Positions 24,873 to 33,763 of a stretch of DNA of 51,355 nt are shown here, one piece after another. The stretch comes from Ignavibacteriaceae bacterium (GTDB taxonomy: Bacteria > Bacteroidota > Ignavibacteria > Ignavibacteriales > Ignavibacteriaceae). The first letter of the stretch is position 1, and every line of letters begins with the position of its first letter. The translations under genes and the position numbers were made by a program. Location of the stretch: assembly GCA_031292455.1 (NCBI GenBank), contig JARLHC010000023.1:1-51355 (forward strand), given 5' to 3'. The notes beneath the pieces were generated by a model that was not told the DNA's origin, ran no database searches, and saw nothing but the letters and a program-made list of their open reading frames with translations.

Positions 24873-26552
24873 TCATTTAAATTCAAAGAGAAGATCAGAT
24901 TGTACCCAGCGGGCTTTTAATTCCAACGTATCAGGATAAAATGAGAACCTTTCGGCCGGTTTAAATGGTTTAAAGTTACCGTAAGAATATGACCTACTAC
25001 TGTCAGAATTCAGGTAAGCCCATATAATATATTTACCCGGAGTAACTCTGTCAAAATTAAACCTGTCGTCATTTAATAAATATCGAGAGTAGATATTTTT
25101 ATCAGCATCGATTCCCTGTAAAATTATTACAGGTTTTTGGGAGAGGGTAATATTCATAATCCTACCGGAAGCCCCTGTAAAATCCAAACCTGATATGGTT
25201 TTGAATTTGTACTGGAAAACAGAATCCAGTCTGTTTCCCGCAGCATCTGTTAGTCTGGAAATATTAATCTTAATAATATAATCTTTTCTTGATTCCAGCG
25301 CCTTTAGCGGCTCAATCTGAAATGAAGCATCATCAATGAATCTAATCCTGTAACTTACCGGAGTGCCGGAAGTATCTGAAAACGAGATTACATCTTTAAC
25401 CTGATTTGTATCGACACCGTCATTGAAATAGAACAAGAATTTCTGTCCTATAAAATCTGCACGGTCTGTTCTGTTGGGGGGTAAATATTTATAAAAATCA
25501 AGTTTAATTGAATCAGGTTTGGTTGATACAGATAGCTGTGAAAAGTCTTTAAGGTAAAGATTCCCACTAATATCTTTCACAGAATCGGAGAAAAGCCAGA
25601 CTGAATTTCCTTCAGGAATATTCTGGCTGGTAACAAGAACAACCTCTGTGGGTTTAGTATTGCCTTTATACGCATATAGCATAGGAGTTCTTTTTTTTGC
25701 AGTAGAATCATATACAAAGAAGTTGTTTGACCTTATATAACCTGAATCAATAGGCTCAGAATAATTAACAACAATATGATATTTATCAGTCATGACTGAA
25801 GTCAGGATTCGTGGAGCAGTGGTATCGATCTTTGTAAGAAAAAAATTAAGGTTTGAGCAGAGAGTATCCTGTTCGGAAAAAGTCACATCCTGCGGTGGCA
25901 TTCCAATTTTGTCCTGCTCGGGTTGAAATAGCAGATCTCTGTACTGATCGAAAACGGCAAACACTCTGTAAACTCCTGCTGCCAGGCCAACAATTTTATA
26001 TTTTCCATCATTCCCTGCCTGCGAAATAAAATCAGGTTTATTTTTCATAGGGTCAGGATCTGCTTTCCCTTTTTTGTACGCAAAGATAAGAATACCTGAA
26101 GGTTTCTCATCAAACACTCTGCCTGAGATTATCTTTTTGTCCACTTTACTTCCGGTAGAAAAAGAAAAGGTTACAGATTCTGCCATTCTGTTCTTATTAT
26201 TATAATCAACCAGGTCGGTTCCGATTGTTATTACATAAGTAGTGCTATCCTTTAATTTTTCCGGGAAGATAATCCTGACTGAATGCCCGCTCCAATTCAG
26301 TTCAAGATTACCGTTTAAAGCAGGAGAAATAAATATTGCATCCTTAAGTGATCTTTTTTCTACATACTTAGAAAATGTCAATTCAAAGTAATCTTCTTTA
26401 TAATTGGTTGTCCCATCAGCCGGATATATTTCTGTTATCACAGGAGGAACCCTGTCAATATCCCCGCCACCAGGGGGCAACTGGTTTGCACAATGTGAAA
26501 GGAATAACCCGAGAAGGAGAAGCAAAAAGTATTTTGTAATGTTCCTGATCAT
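24873..26552 (-). CDS. Ig-like domain lipoprotein
   Basis: A 559-residue lipoprotein: signal FLLLLLGLFLSHCANQ, then PPGGGDIDRVPPVI, which marks the family with an N-terminal Big_5-type Ig-like domain (PF13205; about residues 30-135, ending TFSFSTG). Further beta-rich Ig-like segments follow (about 140-240 resembling a carboxypeptidase regulatory-like fold with GKYKIVGLAAGVYRVFAVFD, then about 245-450). It is probably on the outer membrane or in the periplasm. No catalytic site is seen. Its ATG overlaps the mltG stop by four bases, so the two are coupled. Confidence 0.85.
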   Translation of the reverse strand: MIRNITKYFLLLLLGLFLSHCANQLPPGGGDIDRVPPVITEIYPADGTTNYKEDYFELTFSKYVEKRSLKDAIFISPALNGNLELNWSGHSVRIIFPEKLKDSTTYVITIGTDLVDYNNKNRMAESVTFSFSTGSKVDKKIISGRVFDEKPSGILIFAYKKGKADPDPMKNKPDFISQAGNDGKYKIVGLAAGVYRVFAVFDQYRDLLFQPEQDKIGMPPQDVTFSEQDTLCSNLNFFLTKIDTTAPRILTSVMTDKYHIVVNYSEPIDSGYIRSNNFFVYDSTAKKRTPMLYAYKGNTKPTEVVLVTSQNIPEGNSVWLFSDSVKDISGNLYLKDFSQLSVSTKPDSIKLDFYKYLPPNRTDRADFIGQKFLFYFNDGVDTNQVKDVISFSDTSGTPVSYRIRFIDDASFQIEPLKALESRKDYIIKINISRLTDAAGNRLDSVFQYKFKTISGLDFTGASGRIMNITLSQKPVIILQGIDADKNIYSRYLLNDDRFNFDRVTPGKYIIWAYLNSDSSRSYSYGNFKPFKPAERFSFYPDTLELKARWVQSDLLFEFK

Positions 26553-27586
26553 TTTGAAGAGGACCTCAGATTATCTTTATATAATTGGACATTTTTAAGA
26601 TGTTCAGTAAAAGTACGGGCAAACTTATGTCCGCCTTTACCATCAGCGACAAAGTAAAGATAATTATGTTTATCCGGATATACAGAAGCAATTATAGCAT
26701 TTTTCCCGGGATTATCAATAGGTCCGGGGGGTAATCCGAAATATTTATAAGTATTATAAGGAGAATTATTTCTCAGATCATCAAAGGATAATCTTTTTGA
26801 GCCATTTGGTTGAAGATACTGGATTGTAGGATCGGCCTGAAGCTTCATTCCTATTTTTAACCGGTTATAATAAACCCCTGCTATCTTTGTCATTTCATCT
26901 TTTTTATTTGTTTCGCCGTTTACAATGGATGCAATAGTCAGAATATCATGAATGCTCCGATGAGTTTGCACTATACTTTTTTTGAGGGAATCACAGATAA
27001 ATTTTTTCCAGCCATTATAGATTGTGATAATTATTTCGCGAGGTGAGCTTCTTTCGTAAAGATCGTATTCCTGGGGTAGGAGGTACCCTTCAAAGGATGT
27101 TTCATCAATACTGAGTGAGTCAAGCAATTTTTTATTTTTCAATTCTTTAATAAATGCAACAGAATCAACATATAATTCAGATCTTAAACGGGAGGCTATA
27201 GATTTAGAAGTGGACCCATCAAACAATTTAACCATTTTGAGGTAATCAGCTTTCCCGTCTATAAAATATTCTATGAGACCAAGGTAGCTTAGTCCATTTG
27301 GGATATAATACCTTGCGGGCTTAATTTTTTTCTGAGTGCCATATAAAATGCCGGCAATTTTAAAATTTAATTTTCCGGAAATAATGTTAGCATCATACAA
27401 TCTGTTGGCAATCTGAGAAAATGATTCCCCCTTTTTCACTTCAAATTTCACAGGCGAACTTAAGTTATAGTAATTGGGAGTAAAGAATGTAAAATAGAAA
27501 AGTGATAGTACAGCTAAAAAGAAAATGGCAATTAAAACGGTTTCTCCCGGTGACAGCAGGGATTTGTATTTTACTTTCTTCGACAT
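26549..27586 (-). CDS. mltG: Endolytic murein transglycosylase MltG
   Basis: A 345-residue inner-membrane enzyme (YceG family, PF02618) that cuts nascent glycan strands and so sets peptidoglycan strand length. A membrane helix lies near residues 13-33, followed by a LysM-like segment (FEVKKGESFSQIANRL) and the catalytic domain. The conserved block reads ASIVNGETNKKDEM, keeping the Glu three residues after ASIV; then RLKIGMKLQADPTIQY, NSPYNTYKYFGLPPGPI and YPDKHNYLYFVADGKGGHKF. It starts 12 bases after tsaD. Confidence 0.95.
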   Translation of the reverse strand: MSKKVKYKSLLSPGETVLIAIFFLAVLSLFYFTFFTPNYYNLSSPVKFEVKKGESFSQIANRLYDANIISGKLNFKIAGILYGTQKKIKPARYYIPNGLSYLGLIEYFIDGKADYLKMVKLFDGSTSKSIASRLRSELYVDSVAFIKELKNKKLLDSLSIDETSFEGYLLPQEYDLYERSSPREIIITIYNGWKKFICDSLKKSIVQTHRSIHDILTIASIVNGETNKKDEMTKIAGVYYNRLKIGMKLQADPTIQYLQPNGSKRLSFDDLRNNSPYNTYKYFGLPPGPIDNPGKNAIIASVYPDKHNYLYFVADGKGGHKFARTFTEHLKNVQLYKDNLRSSSK

Positions 27587-27598
27587 ATACCTTTTGTC

Positions 27599-28612
27599 TT
27601 ATATTGAAAAATGGTTCTCAGGAATTCCGGGAAAGGGATTATATGTAAGTTCAAACCTTTTACCGCTTTCGAATAATTTCATACCGCGGAAGGTAATCAT
27701 GGCGGCATTATCACCGCAGAACTGCATGTCGGGTATTACAATTCTCTTATTATATCTGGCAGCTAAGTTTGTGAGGGCGTCTCTTAAAGGTTGATTAGCT
27801 GCAACACCGCCTACAAGGGAAAGAGATTTGATTTCAAAATTATTTAAAGCTCTTTCGGCGTTCCTGGTTATTGCCCGGATTACAGCATCCTGAAAAGAAG
27901 CAGCAATATTATTCCTTTCATTATCCGGGATGATATTATCTTTAAAACTTTTCTGAACATACCTGAGTACAGAGGTTTTTAAACCGCTGAAAGAGAAATT
28001 AAAAGGATCGGCAAGATCAGCGACGGGGAAAGTAACTTTTTCTTTATTGCCGTGTTCAGCAGCCTTCTGAATTTTAGGTCCTCCTGGATAACCAAGCCCG
28101 AGCATTTTTGCTACCTTATCGAATGCTTCACCGGCAGCATCATCAACAGTAGACCCCAATTTCTGAATTTCAGTAAAGCTATTAACAAGAAGCAAAAGTG
28201 TATGCCCGCCGGAAACTACAACAGCAAGAAAAGGAAATTCGGGTTTATCCTTCATGAGGAAACCCGAATAAACATGACCTTCTATATGATTAACAGGGAC
28301 AAAGGGTATTTGAAGAGAATATGCAAGTCCTTTTGCAAAAGTTAACCCAACCAAAAGGGCTCCAATCAAGCCCGGACCTGCAGTCGCACAAATTACATTA
28401 ATATCCTTTAGTGTAAGTTTTGATTCGGAAAGGGCATCCTTTAAAAGGGGCAAAACAATCTGCAAATGAGCCCGGCTTGAAAGTTCAGGGACGACTCCTC
28501 CATAGTTGACATGAAAATCCTGCGAGGAAATTAAGTTGGCAACAAGTTTCCCATCGGATATGACAGCCACTGATGTTTCATCGCAAGAACTTTCAATTCC
28601 CAGAACATTCAT
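27599..28612 (-). CDS. tsaD: tRNA N6-adenosine threonylcarbamoyltransferase TsaD
   Basis: A 337-residue ASKHA-fold enzyme that transfers the threonylcarbamoyl group to A37 of ANN-decoding tRNAs, acting with TsaB and TsaE. Key motifs: VLGIESSCDETSVAVI, the metal-binding NHIEGH, VVSGGHTLL, DDAAGEAFDKVA, GGVAANQPLRD and the C-terminal DNAAMITFRG. Its ATG shares one base with the proline dehydrogenase stop (TAATG), so translation is coupled. tsaB and tsaE are not in this window. Confidence 0.97.
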   Translation of the reverse strand: MNVLGIESSCDETSVAVISDGKLVANLISSQDFHVNYGGVVPELSSRAHLQIVLPLLKDALSESKLTLKDINVICATAGPGLIGALLVGLTFAKGLAYSLQIPFVPVNHIEGHVYSGFLMKDKPEFPFLAVVVSGGHTLLLLVNSFTEIQKLGSTVDDAAGEAFDKVAKMLGLGYPGGPKIQKAAEHGNKEKVTFPVADLADPFNFSFSGLKTSVLRYVQKSFKDNIIPDNERNNIAASFQDAVIRAITRNAERALNNFEIKSLSLVGGVAANQPLRDALTNLAARYNKRIVIPDMQFCGDNAAMITFRGMKLFESGKRFELTYNPFPGIPENHFSI

Positions 28613-29511
28613 TATTTAAGAGAAAATAGATTTCTGAATATCTGCCCTGCCATCTGAGGATTTTCTTTTAATCTTCTGGTAGAGTATGCATACCAGTCCT
28701 TACCGAAAGGAACATAAATCCTGACTTTATATCCGTCATTATTTATTTTATTCCGCAGGTCCTCTCTAACACCCAAGAGCATCTGGAATTCAAATTTATT
28801 TTTAGGGATATTCAATTCCTTAATCAAACGGTATGCTTCATTTACAAGGTACTCGTCATGAGTAGCTATCCCCACATAATTACCATTTTTCAGTATAAGT
28901 TCAAGGTCTTTAACATAATTTTTTCTTATGACTTCTTTGTCTTTATATGCAATAGAAGCAGGTTCTATATAAATACCCTTACAAAGCCTGTAATTAGTAC
29001 CAATTTTATTCAATACTACAATATCATCGTAGGTTCTGATTAAATATGCCTGAACAACTACGCCTAAATTATCATAATCCTGTTTAAGTCTCCGGAGCAA
29101 ACGAAAAGTAGCATCGGTATATGGAAAATCCTCCATATCAATTCTAATAAAACTATTAATTTCTTTTGCTTTTTGAACAAGCGAGCGAACCTGTTCATAA
29201 GCGAAATCCTCATCAATTGCCAGTCCCATCTGGGTAGGTTTTATTGACAGGTTAGCATTCAATTTAAATTGAACAATAGTATCCAGAACTTCAAGGGCTT
29301 TGTTTTTAGATTCAATGGCCTCTTCCCTGTTTTGAACGGCTTCCCCCAGAACATCAATTGTTGAATAGATCCCCTGCCTGTTTAATTCTCTTGTTACTTT
29401 TACTGCATCTTCTATATCTTCCCCTGCTATATATCTTTTTGAAAAGAAACCGACAACCGATTTTGGCATTAATTGTACGGCAGAAACTATTAAATTATTA
29501 AAGAACGACAC
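28612..29511 (-). CDS. Proline dehydrogenase (monofunctional)
   Basis: A 299-residue FAD-dependent enzyme that oxidises proline to P5C, passing electrons to the quinone pool. The PRODH barrel (PF01619) shows LSIKPTQMGLAID, FIRIDMEDFPYTDAT, VVQAYLIRT, LCKGIYIEP, IATHDEYLV, FEFQMLLGVRED and the family-ending RVYVPFG-type stretch RIYVPFGKDWYAY followed by RRLKENP. It is the short PutB type without DNA-binding or P5CDH parts. With the dehydrogenase at 21822 it gives complete proline catabolism to glutamate. It overlaps tsaD by one base. Confidence 0.95.
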   Translation of the reverse strand: MSFFNNLIVSAVQLMPKSVVGFFSKRYIAGEDIEDAVKVTRELNRQGIYSTIDVLGEAVQNREEAIESKNKALEVLDTIVQFKLNANLSIKPTQMGLAIDEDFAYEQVRSLVQKAKEINSFIRIDMEDFPYTDATFRLLRRLKQDYDNLGVVVQAYLIRTYDDIVVLNKIGTNYRLCKGIYIEPASIAYKDKEVIRKNYVKDLELILKNGNYVGIATHDEYLVNEAYRLIKELNIPKNKFEFQMLLGVREDLRNKINNDGYKVRIYVPFGKDWYAYSTRRLKENPQMAGQIFRNLFSLK

Positions 29512-29709
29512 GAAAAACTCCTTTAAAATGTCGATTCAAATTTAGGTGTACTTGTATTAGAAATCAATTAAATTTCATGGTATTAATATCTATTTCTCAT
29601 CCTCAATATTTAAATCCCGCAGATAAAGAGAGATAAAATTCATTGAAAGTACCACTTTGGGCATTCAATAGTCAAAATAATGTCCAACTGATAAATTAAT
29701 GGAGCTTGA

Positions 29710-30690
29710 TTATTTCTTATTCAGTTTAAACATTTTGTCTAAGTAATTGATTACATACCGAGATGCAAGATCAAACCAGGGATGAAAGAGCCAGAATGTA
29801 TGAGGCGTATTGTGGATCAAATGAACTTCGGAATAAATCCCCAGATTCTTTAATTTAGAAATCAATTCATCACGACCTGCATGAAAACGAGGGATTGAAC
29901 TGTTAATGAAACAAATTGGAGCGCTTTTATTATTTGCATAATTAAGGGCCGAAGCCTCTTTCCATATTTCCGGCTTATCATGGAATGTATATCCTAACCA
30001 ATATTTAGCAGAAGATGGTTTTGAAGGGACTGTATCTTTTCCACTTTCATTGGGATCGGTCATATCGAGAACACCATCGATATCGATTACAGCCTGGACA
30101 AAGGAAGAATGGTTAGTAATTGTAGATGGTGGATTTGGTAATTGAAAATCATTATCCGGATAGTTTTCATTTGAGATACCAAGCAGGGCGGCCAGTTGTC
30201 CACCGGAAGAACATCCATAGAGAGCAATCTTATTTGAATCAATATTGTATAGACCGGAATTCGCCTTCAACCAGCATATTGCAGCCTTAAGATCGATCAA
30301 AGCAGCAGGGTAAAGAGCTTCAATTGATAATCTATACTCGACTGTTGCAGCGATATATCCTTTCGATGCTAAAAACTGGGCCCTAGGTATTTCCATCTCC
30401 TTGTCACCTGAGCGCCATCCGCCCCCATGGATAAGCAGAACAGCAGGGCATAGCTTATTCTTCTTTTCCGGTGAGTATAAATCAAGATGCATATTACGGT
30501 TGCCATAGCAAGTATATACGATATCTTTTTTCTCATGCACTCCTTTTGGAAGTTTAGGCAGCACAAGTTTGGCATATGGATATTGTTTGATAACTTTTAG
30601 AGCAGTGTTATATAAAGTGAAAGAGGTATCGCGGGACTGACAAAATATGACAGAGGAAAAAAATATTATAACTAGGGCTATATTTTTCAT
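29710..30690 (-). CDS. Secreted alpha/beta-hydrolase (esterase, BD-FAE-like)
   Basis: About 326 residues with a signal peptide (MKNIALVIIFFSSVIFCQS) and an esterase/lipase fold: NMHLDLYSPEKK, the oxyanion motif LLIHGGGWRSGDKEM, the nucleophile elbow LYGCSSGGQLAALLG and a terminal His in IHNTPHTFWLFHPWF. The arrangement matches carbohydrate-esterase and feruloyl-esterase-like hydrolases (BD-FAE). The true substrate is unknown. ATG 30690 is chosen over TTG 30696 because it fits the signal peptide. It starts 31 bases after coaE in the same direction, so it may be the distal gene of the rny-coaE transcript. Confidence 0.85.
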   Translation of the reverse strand: MKNIALVIIFFSSVIFCQSRDTSFTLYNTALKVIKQYPYAKLVLPKLPKGVHEKKDIVYTCYGNRNMHLDLYSPEKKNKLCPAVLLIHGGGWRSGDKEMEIPRAQFLASKGYIAATVEYRLSIEALYPAALIDLKAAICWLKANSGLYNIDSNKIALYGCSSGGQLAALLGISNENYPDNDFQLPNPPSTITNHSSFVQAVIDIDGVLDMTDPNESGKDTVPSKPSSAKYWLGYTFHDKPEIWKEASALNYANNKSAPICFINSSIPRFHAGRDELISKLKNLGIYSEVHLIHNTPHTFWLFHPWFDLASRYVINYLDKMFKLNKK

Positions 30691-30721
30691 AAGCAAAAAT
30701 TTATGAATATAGATAGTCAGA

Positions 30722-31330
30722 TCAGGTTATTAATTTGAGAAGGAGTTCAGCTTTTTTATACAGGTCTTTCTTATCGCCATTATTTATAAATATAAAATCG
30801 GCTATCTTAGCCTTCTCTTCATCTTTAATCTGGTGCTGTAGTCTCGTCAAGAAATCAGATTCGCTCATCCCCTGGGCAATTTTTCTTTTCATTTTGATTT
30901 CATCTTCTGCTGTAATCAGAACGATAAGGTCAAACATACCTTCAAGTTCTGATTCGTAGATTAAAGCTGCCTCTACAAAAACTATATTTTGTTTAAGAAG
31001 CTCTGATTTCATGAGTGAATTTATCTTTTGAATTGCAGGGGGATGAATGATCGAATTGATAATTTCCACCTTTACAGGGTCAGGAAATACTTTTTCAGCC
31101 AGGTATTTTCTATCTAATTTATTTCCCGGAAAAGCAAGCTGGCCGAACTCTTTAATAATCATGGCTCTTACTTCGGGATCATTAGCCAGAATCTCTTTTG
31201 CAATATCATCAGCCAGGATTACAGGAAAACCTTTTTCTTTCAGAGCAGCAGAGAAAACAGATTTCCCTGAACCAATTCCTCCTGTTATTCCGATCTTTCT
31301 TTTATTTGAATCTGCCACTTTACTTAGCAT
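30722..31330 (-). CDS. coaE: Dephospho-CoA kinase
   Basis: A 202-residue P-loop kinase that phosphorylates the ribose 3'-OH of dephospho-CoA, the last step of CoA synthesis. Visible: P-loop GITGGIGSGKSVFSAA, the DD motif in ILADDIAKEIL, IIHPPAI, and FVEAALIYESELEGMFD before the lid region (RLQHQIKDEEK). ATG 31330 lies within the last codons of rny (11-base overlap), implying coupled expression. Confidence 0.96.
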   Translation of the reverse strand: MLSKVADSNKRKIGITGGIGSGKSVFSAALKEKGFPVILADDIAKEILANDPEVRAMIIKEFGQLAFPGNKLDRKYLAEKVFPDPVKVEIINSIIHPPAIQKINSLMKSELLKQNIVFVEAALIYESELEGMFDLIVLITAEDEIKMKRKIAQGMSESDFLTRLQHQIKDEEKAKIADFIFINNGDKKDLYKKAELLLKLIT

Positions 31331-32882
31331 ATCCTATTTTTCTGACTTCCCGAATTACAGTAACCTTAACCTGGCCAGGATATTCCATTTCATTTTCAAT
31401 TTTTGCGGCTATATCATGAGCAAGCTTTTCGGCAACTATATCATCAATTTTATCCTGTTCAACGACAACTCTTATCTCCCTGCCTGCCTGAATGGCGTAG
31501 GTTTTGGCGACACCTTCAAAGGATTTAGCAAGAGCTTCAAGAGTTTCAAGTCTTTTAACATATCCTTCCAGTGGTTCTCTTCTTGCACCGGGGCGGGCAC
31601 CACTAATAGAATCTGCAGCCTGTACCAAAGGAGCAATCGGGTGTTCCATTTCAATATCTTCATGATGGGAACCAACAGCATTAACAACAATCGGATGTTC
31701 TTTATATTTTTTTGTAAGTTCATAACCGATAAGGGCATGGGGGCCTTCAACAGTTTTGTCAACCGTTTTACCAATATCGTGAAGAAGTCCTGCACGTTTA
31801 GCAAGGTTGACATCCAAACCAAGTTCAGCAGCCATAATGCCGGTAAGGTAGGCAACTTCAATACTATGCTGCAGCAAGTTCTGTCCATAGCTTGAGCGGT
31901 ATCTCATTTTCCCAATATGTTTGATAAGGTCATTATGCATATTATGGAGTCCCAGCTGAAGGACAGTATTTTCACCATCGCGGAACATTTCCTCTTCAAG
32001 TTCAACCCTAACTTTCTCGACAATTTCTTCAATTCTTGCCGGATGGATTCTGCCATCGGTAATAAGCCTTTCAAGGGACACTCTGGCAACTTCACGCCTG
32101 AACTGATCGAAGGATGAAAGGATAACCGCTTCGGGAGTGTCATCGACAATAACATCAACTCCGGTGGCGGCTTCAAAAGCCCTAATATTTCTTCCCTCTT
32201 TACCGATGATCCTCCCTTTCATATCATCGTTAACGATCTGAACAACAGAGACAGTGGTTTCAATAGAATGGTCCGCCGCAGTTCTTTGAATTGCCTGAAC
32301 GATCACTTTCTGTGCTTCTTTTTTAGCATCAGCTTTTACTTTATCGTGAATATCCTTAATCATGTGATTAGCTTCGGATTTAGCTTTATTGACCATATTT
32401 TCCATGAGCAATTTCTTAGCTTCTTCCGAAGAAAGGCCGGAAATCTTTTCTAATTTAAGATTTTGTTCGGCTTCAATTTTCTGGATATCAATGATTTTGA
32501 CATCATATATCTTTTTTAAATCGTTAAGCTCTTTTTCAAATTGTTTATTTTCCTTTTCTTTTTTAATAACTGCATCGAATTTCTTTTCGATATTCTCTTC
32601 ACGAGTGATCAATTGTTTTTCGAGGCCCGATATTTTTTGTCTTTTTTGGTTTACTTCACTATCAAATTCCAGCTTCTTTTTATACCATTCATCCTTTACT
32701 TCGAGTAATTTTTCTCTTTTCAGGTTACTAGCATCTTTTTGAGAATCAGCAAGAATCTGCCTGGCTCTTTCCTCAGCGATAGCTTTAGAATTTTTACCAC
32801 TTTTCGTATTAAGCATCCAACCAATAAAACCGAACAACAATGCCGTAATGATCACTATTGGAATAATCAGTAATGGATTCAT
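31320..32882 (-). CDS. rny: Ribonuclease Y
   Basis: A 520-residue membrane-tethered endoribonuclease that starts decay of many mRNAs. An N-terminal membrane helix (about 3-24) is followed by a long charged coiled coil (30-190), a KH RNA-binding domain with GRIIGKEGRNIRAFEAATG, and an HD domain with LLHDIGKTVD plus SHHEDIE. A strong GGAGGTG Shine-Dalgarno lies seven bases before ATG. It sits directly downstream of the 6S-like RNA and upstream of coaE, with which it overlaps. Confidence 0.97.
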   Translation of the reverse strand: MNPLLIIPIVIITALLFGFIGWMLNTKSGKNSKAIAEERARQILADSQKDASNLKREKLLEVKDEWYKKKLEFDSEVNQKRQKISGLEKQLITREENIEKKFDAVIKKEKENKQFEKELNDLKKIYDVKIIDIQKIEAEQNLKLEKISGLSSEEAKKLLMENMVNKAKSEANHMIKDIHDKVKADAKKEAQKVIVQAIQRTAADHSIETTVSVVQIVNDDMKGRIIGKEGRNIRAFEAATGVDVIVDDTPEAVILSSFDQFRREVARVSLERLITDGRIHPARIEEIVEKVRVELEEEMFRDGENTVLQLGLHNMHNDLIKHIGKMRYRSSYGQNLLQHSIEVAYLTGIMAAELGLDVNLAKRAGLLHDIGKTVDKTVEGPHALIGYELTKKYKEHPIVVNAVGSHHEDIEMEHPIAPLVQAADSISGARPGARREPLEGYVKRLETLEALAKSFEGVAKTYAIQAGREIRVVVEQDKIDDIVAEKLAHDIAAKIENEMEYPGQVKVTVIREVRKIGYAK

Positions 32883-32908
32883 TTCACCTCCAATGTGGGA
32901 TTAAAAAT

Positions 32909-33115
32909 CCGCACATGTCAGCCGCAGAGAAACACCGGAAAACCTCATATTCGCACACATTGTGGGAATCTGCCCAAACGCTTTTTGCTTCCACTGCCCG
33001 GGTGAACCCGAGTCCAGGACCTAGATCAAGGATGAGGCCTGCAATAGACGCTGAAAGTCAGAAACCCAATTGCAATTAAAGTTAGTTTTCCATTGTTTTC
33101 GGGCTGACAGTGCGG
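32909..33115 (-). ncRNA. ssrS: 6S-like RNA between zapA and rny
   Basis: The minus strand from about 33115 to 32909 folds as a long interrupted rod, as expected for 6S RNA, the sigma70-RNA polymerase decoy. The closing stem pairs CCGCACTGTCAGCC (33115-33102) with GGCTGACATGTGCGG (32923-32909), 14 pairs with one bulged T. GGAAAAC then pairs with GTTTTCC, GGG..TCTG pairs with CAGA..CCC around a central bubble, and a GC-rich apical hairpin CTCGGGTTCACCCGGG is present. The length (about 207 bases) fits. The position directly after zapA matches the well-known zapA-ssrS order. A small GGATT/AATCC hairpin follows. Exact ends are not determined, and the call rests on hand-folding and context. Confidence 0.72.
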
Positions 33116-33124
33116 TGCTAATTT

Positions 33125-33421
33125 TTAAGATGGGTCAGACACAACAGGATCGGAAATCAGAAGCTTAATTTTCTTTACTTTATCTGTAGCCTGGATCAGG
33201 AATTCCCTGTTTTTATTTTTTTCAAGGAACAGGTCAAAGGCTATATTAAGGCATGCGATAATCGCAATAGTCTGAACAGGTTGGTCAGGAAGTTCATCTT
33301 TAGTTTCTTCCATAACTTTGTTAACATAAACCGCGAGTTCCTTGGCTATTTCCTCATTCTCGACAAGTAAAGAATATTCTTTATCAAATATTTTTATTTT
33401 CAGCTTCTTTTTTTCGTTCAT
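33125..33421 (-). CDS. zapA: Cell division protein ZapA
   Basis: A 98-residue ZapA-family protein (PF05164) that cross-links FtsZ filaments at the division ring. The pattern KIKIFDKEYSLLVENEE, ELAVYVNKVMEE and TIAIIACLNIAFDLF, followed by a C-terminal helix for dimerisation, matches the family and its usual length of about 100. It follows a coiled-coil gene after 30 bases and is followed, nine bases past its stop, by the 6S-like RNA. Confidence 0.92.
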   Translation of the reverse strand: MNEKKKLKIKIFDKEYSLLVENEEIAKELAVYVNKVMEETKDELPDQPVQTIAIIACLNIAFDLFLEKNKNREFLIQATDKVKKIKLLISDPVVSDPS

Positions 33422-33451
33422 ATACGTCTATCCATCAAACGATCAATAAAA

Positions 33452-33763
33452 TTAAGAACTTATATGATAATCTATTTTAGAAAGTAAATTTCGAAGTTTT
33501 AATTTTAATTCCTCTTTCTCCTTCATATTTAATGAATGGAATAAGTCTTGATTATGACCTGATTGTAAATTTTCAATTTCTGATTCTAATTTAGCTAATT
33601 TATCTACCAGAAAAGCATTTTCCTTCTGGAGTTTATTGACTGTGTTCTCCAGTTCTTTATTTTTCTGGAGTTCATCTTTATATTTGTCATTAAGAAGTGA
33701 GACCTGAGTCTCGATAAGGTTAAGATCTTTGACTATTATATCATATTTGGAATATTCTGCCAA
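33452..33763 (-). CDS. Small coiled-coil protein between pheT and zapA
   Basis: A 103-residue, highly charged protein predicted to be one long coiled coil at about residues 12-70 (KDELQKNKELENTVNKLQKE, FLVDKLAKLESEIENL), ending RNLLSKIDYHISS. The start is TTG 33763, immediately after the pheT stop, preceded by AGAGGT inside the last pheT codons, so translation is coupled. The size, fold and position before zapA recall ZapB-like or other division-associated coiled-coil proteins, but no family motif is recognised and the function is unproven. Confidence 0.78.
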   Translation of the reverse strand: MAEYSKYDIIVKDLNLIETQVSLLNDKYKDELQKNKELENTVNKLQKENAFLVDKLAKLESEIENLQSGHNQDLFHSLNMKEKEELKLKLRNLLSKIDYHISS

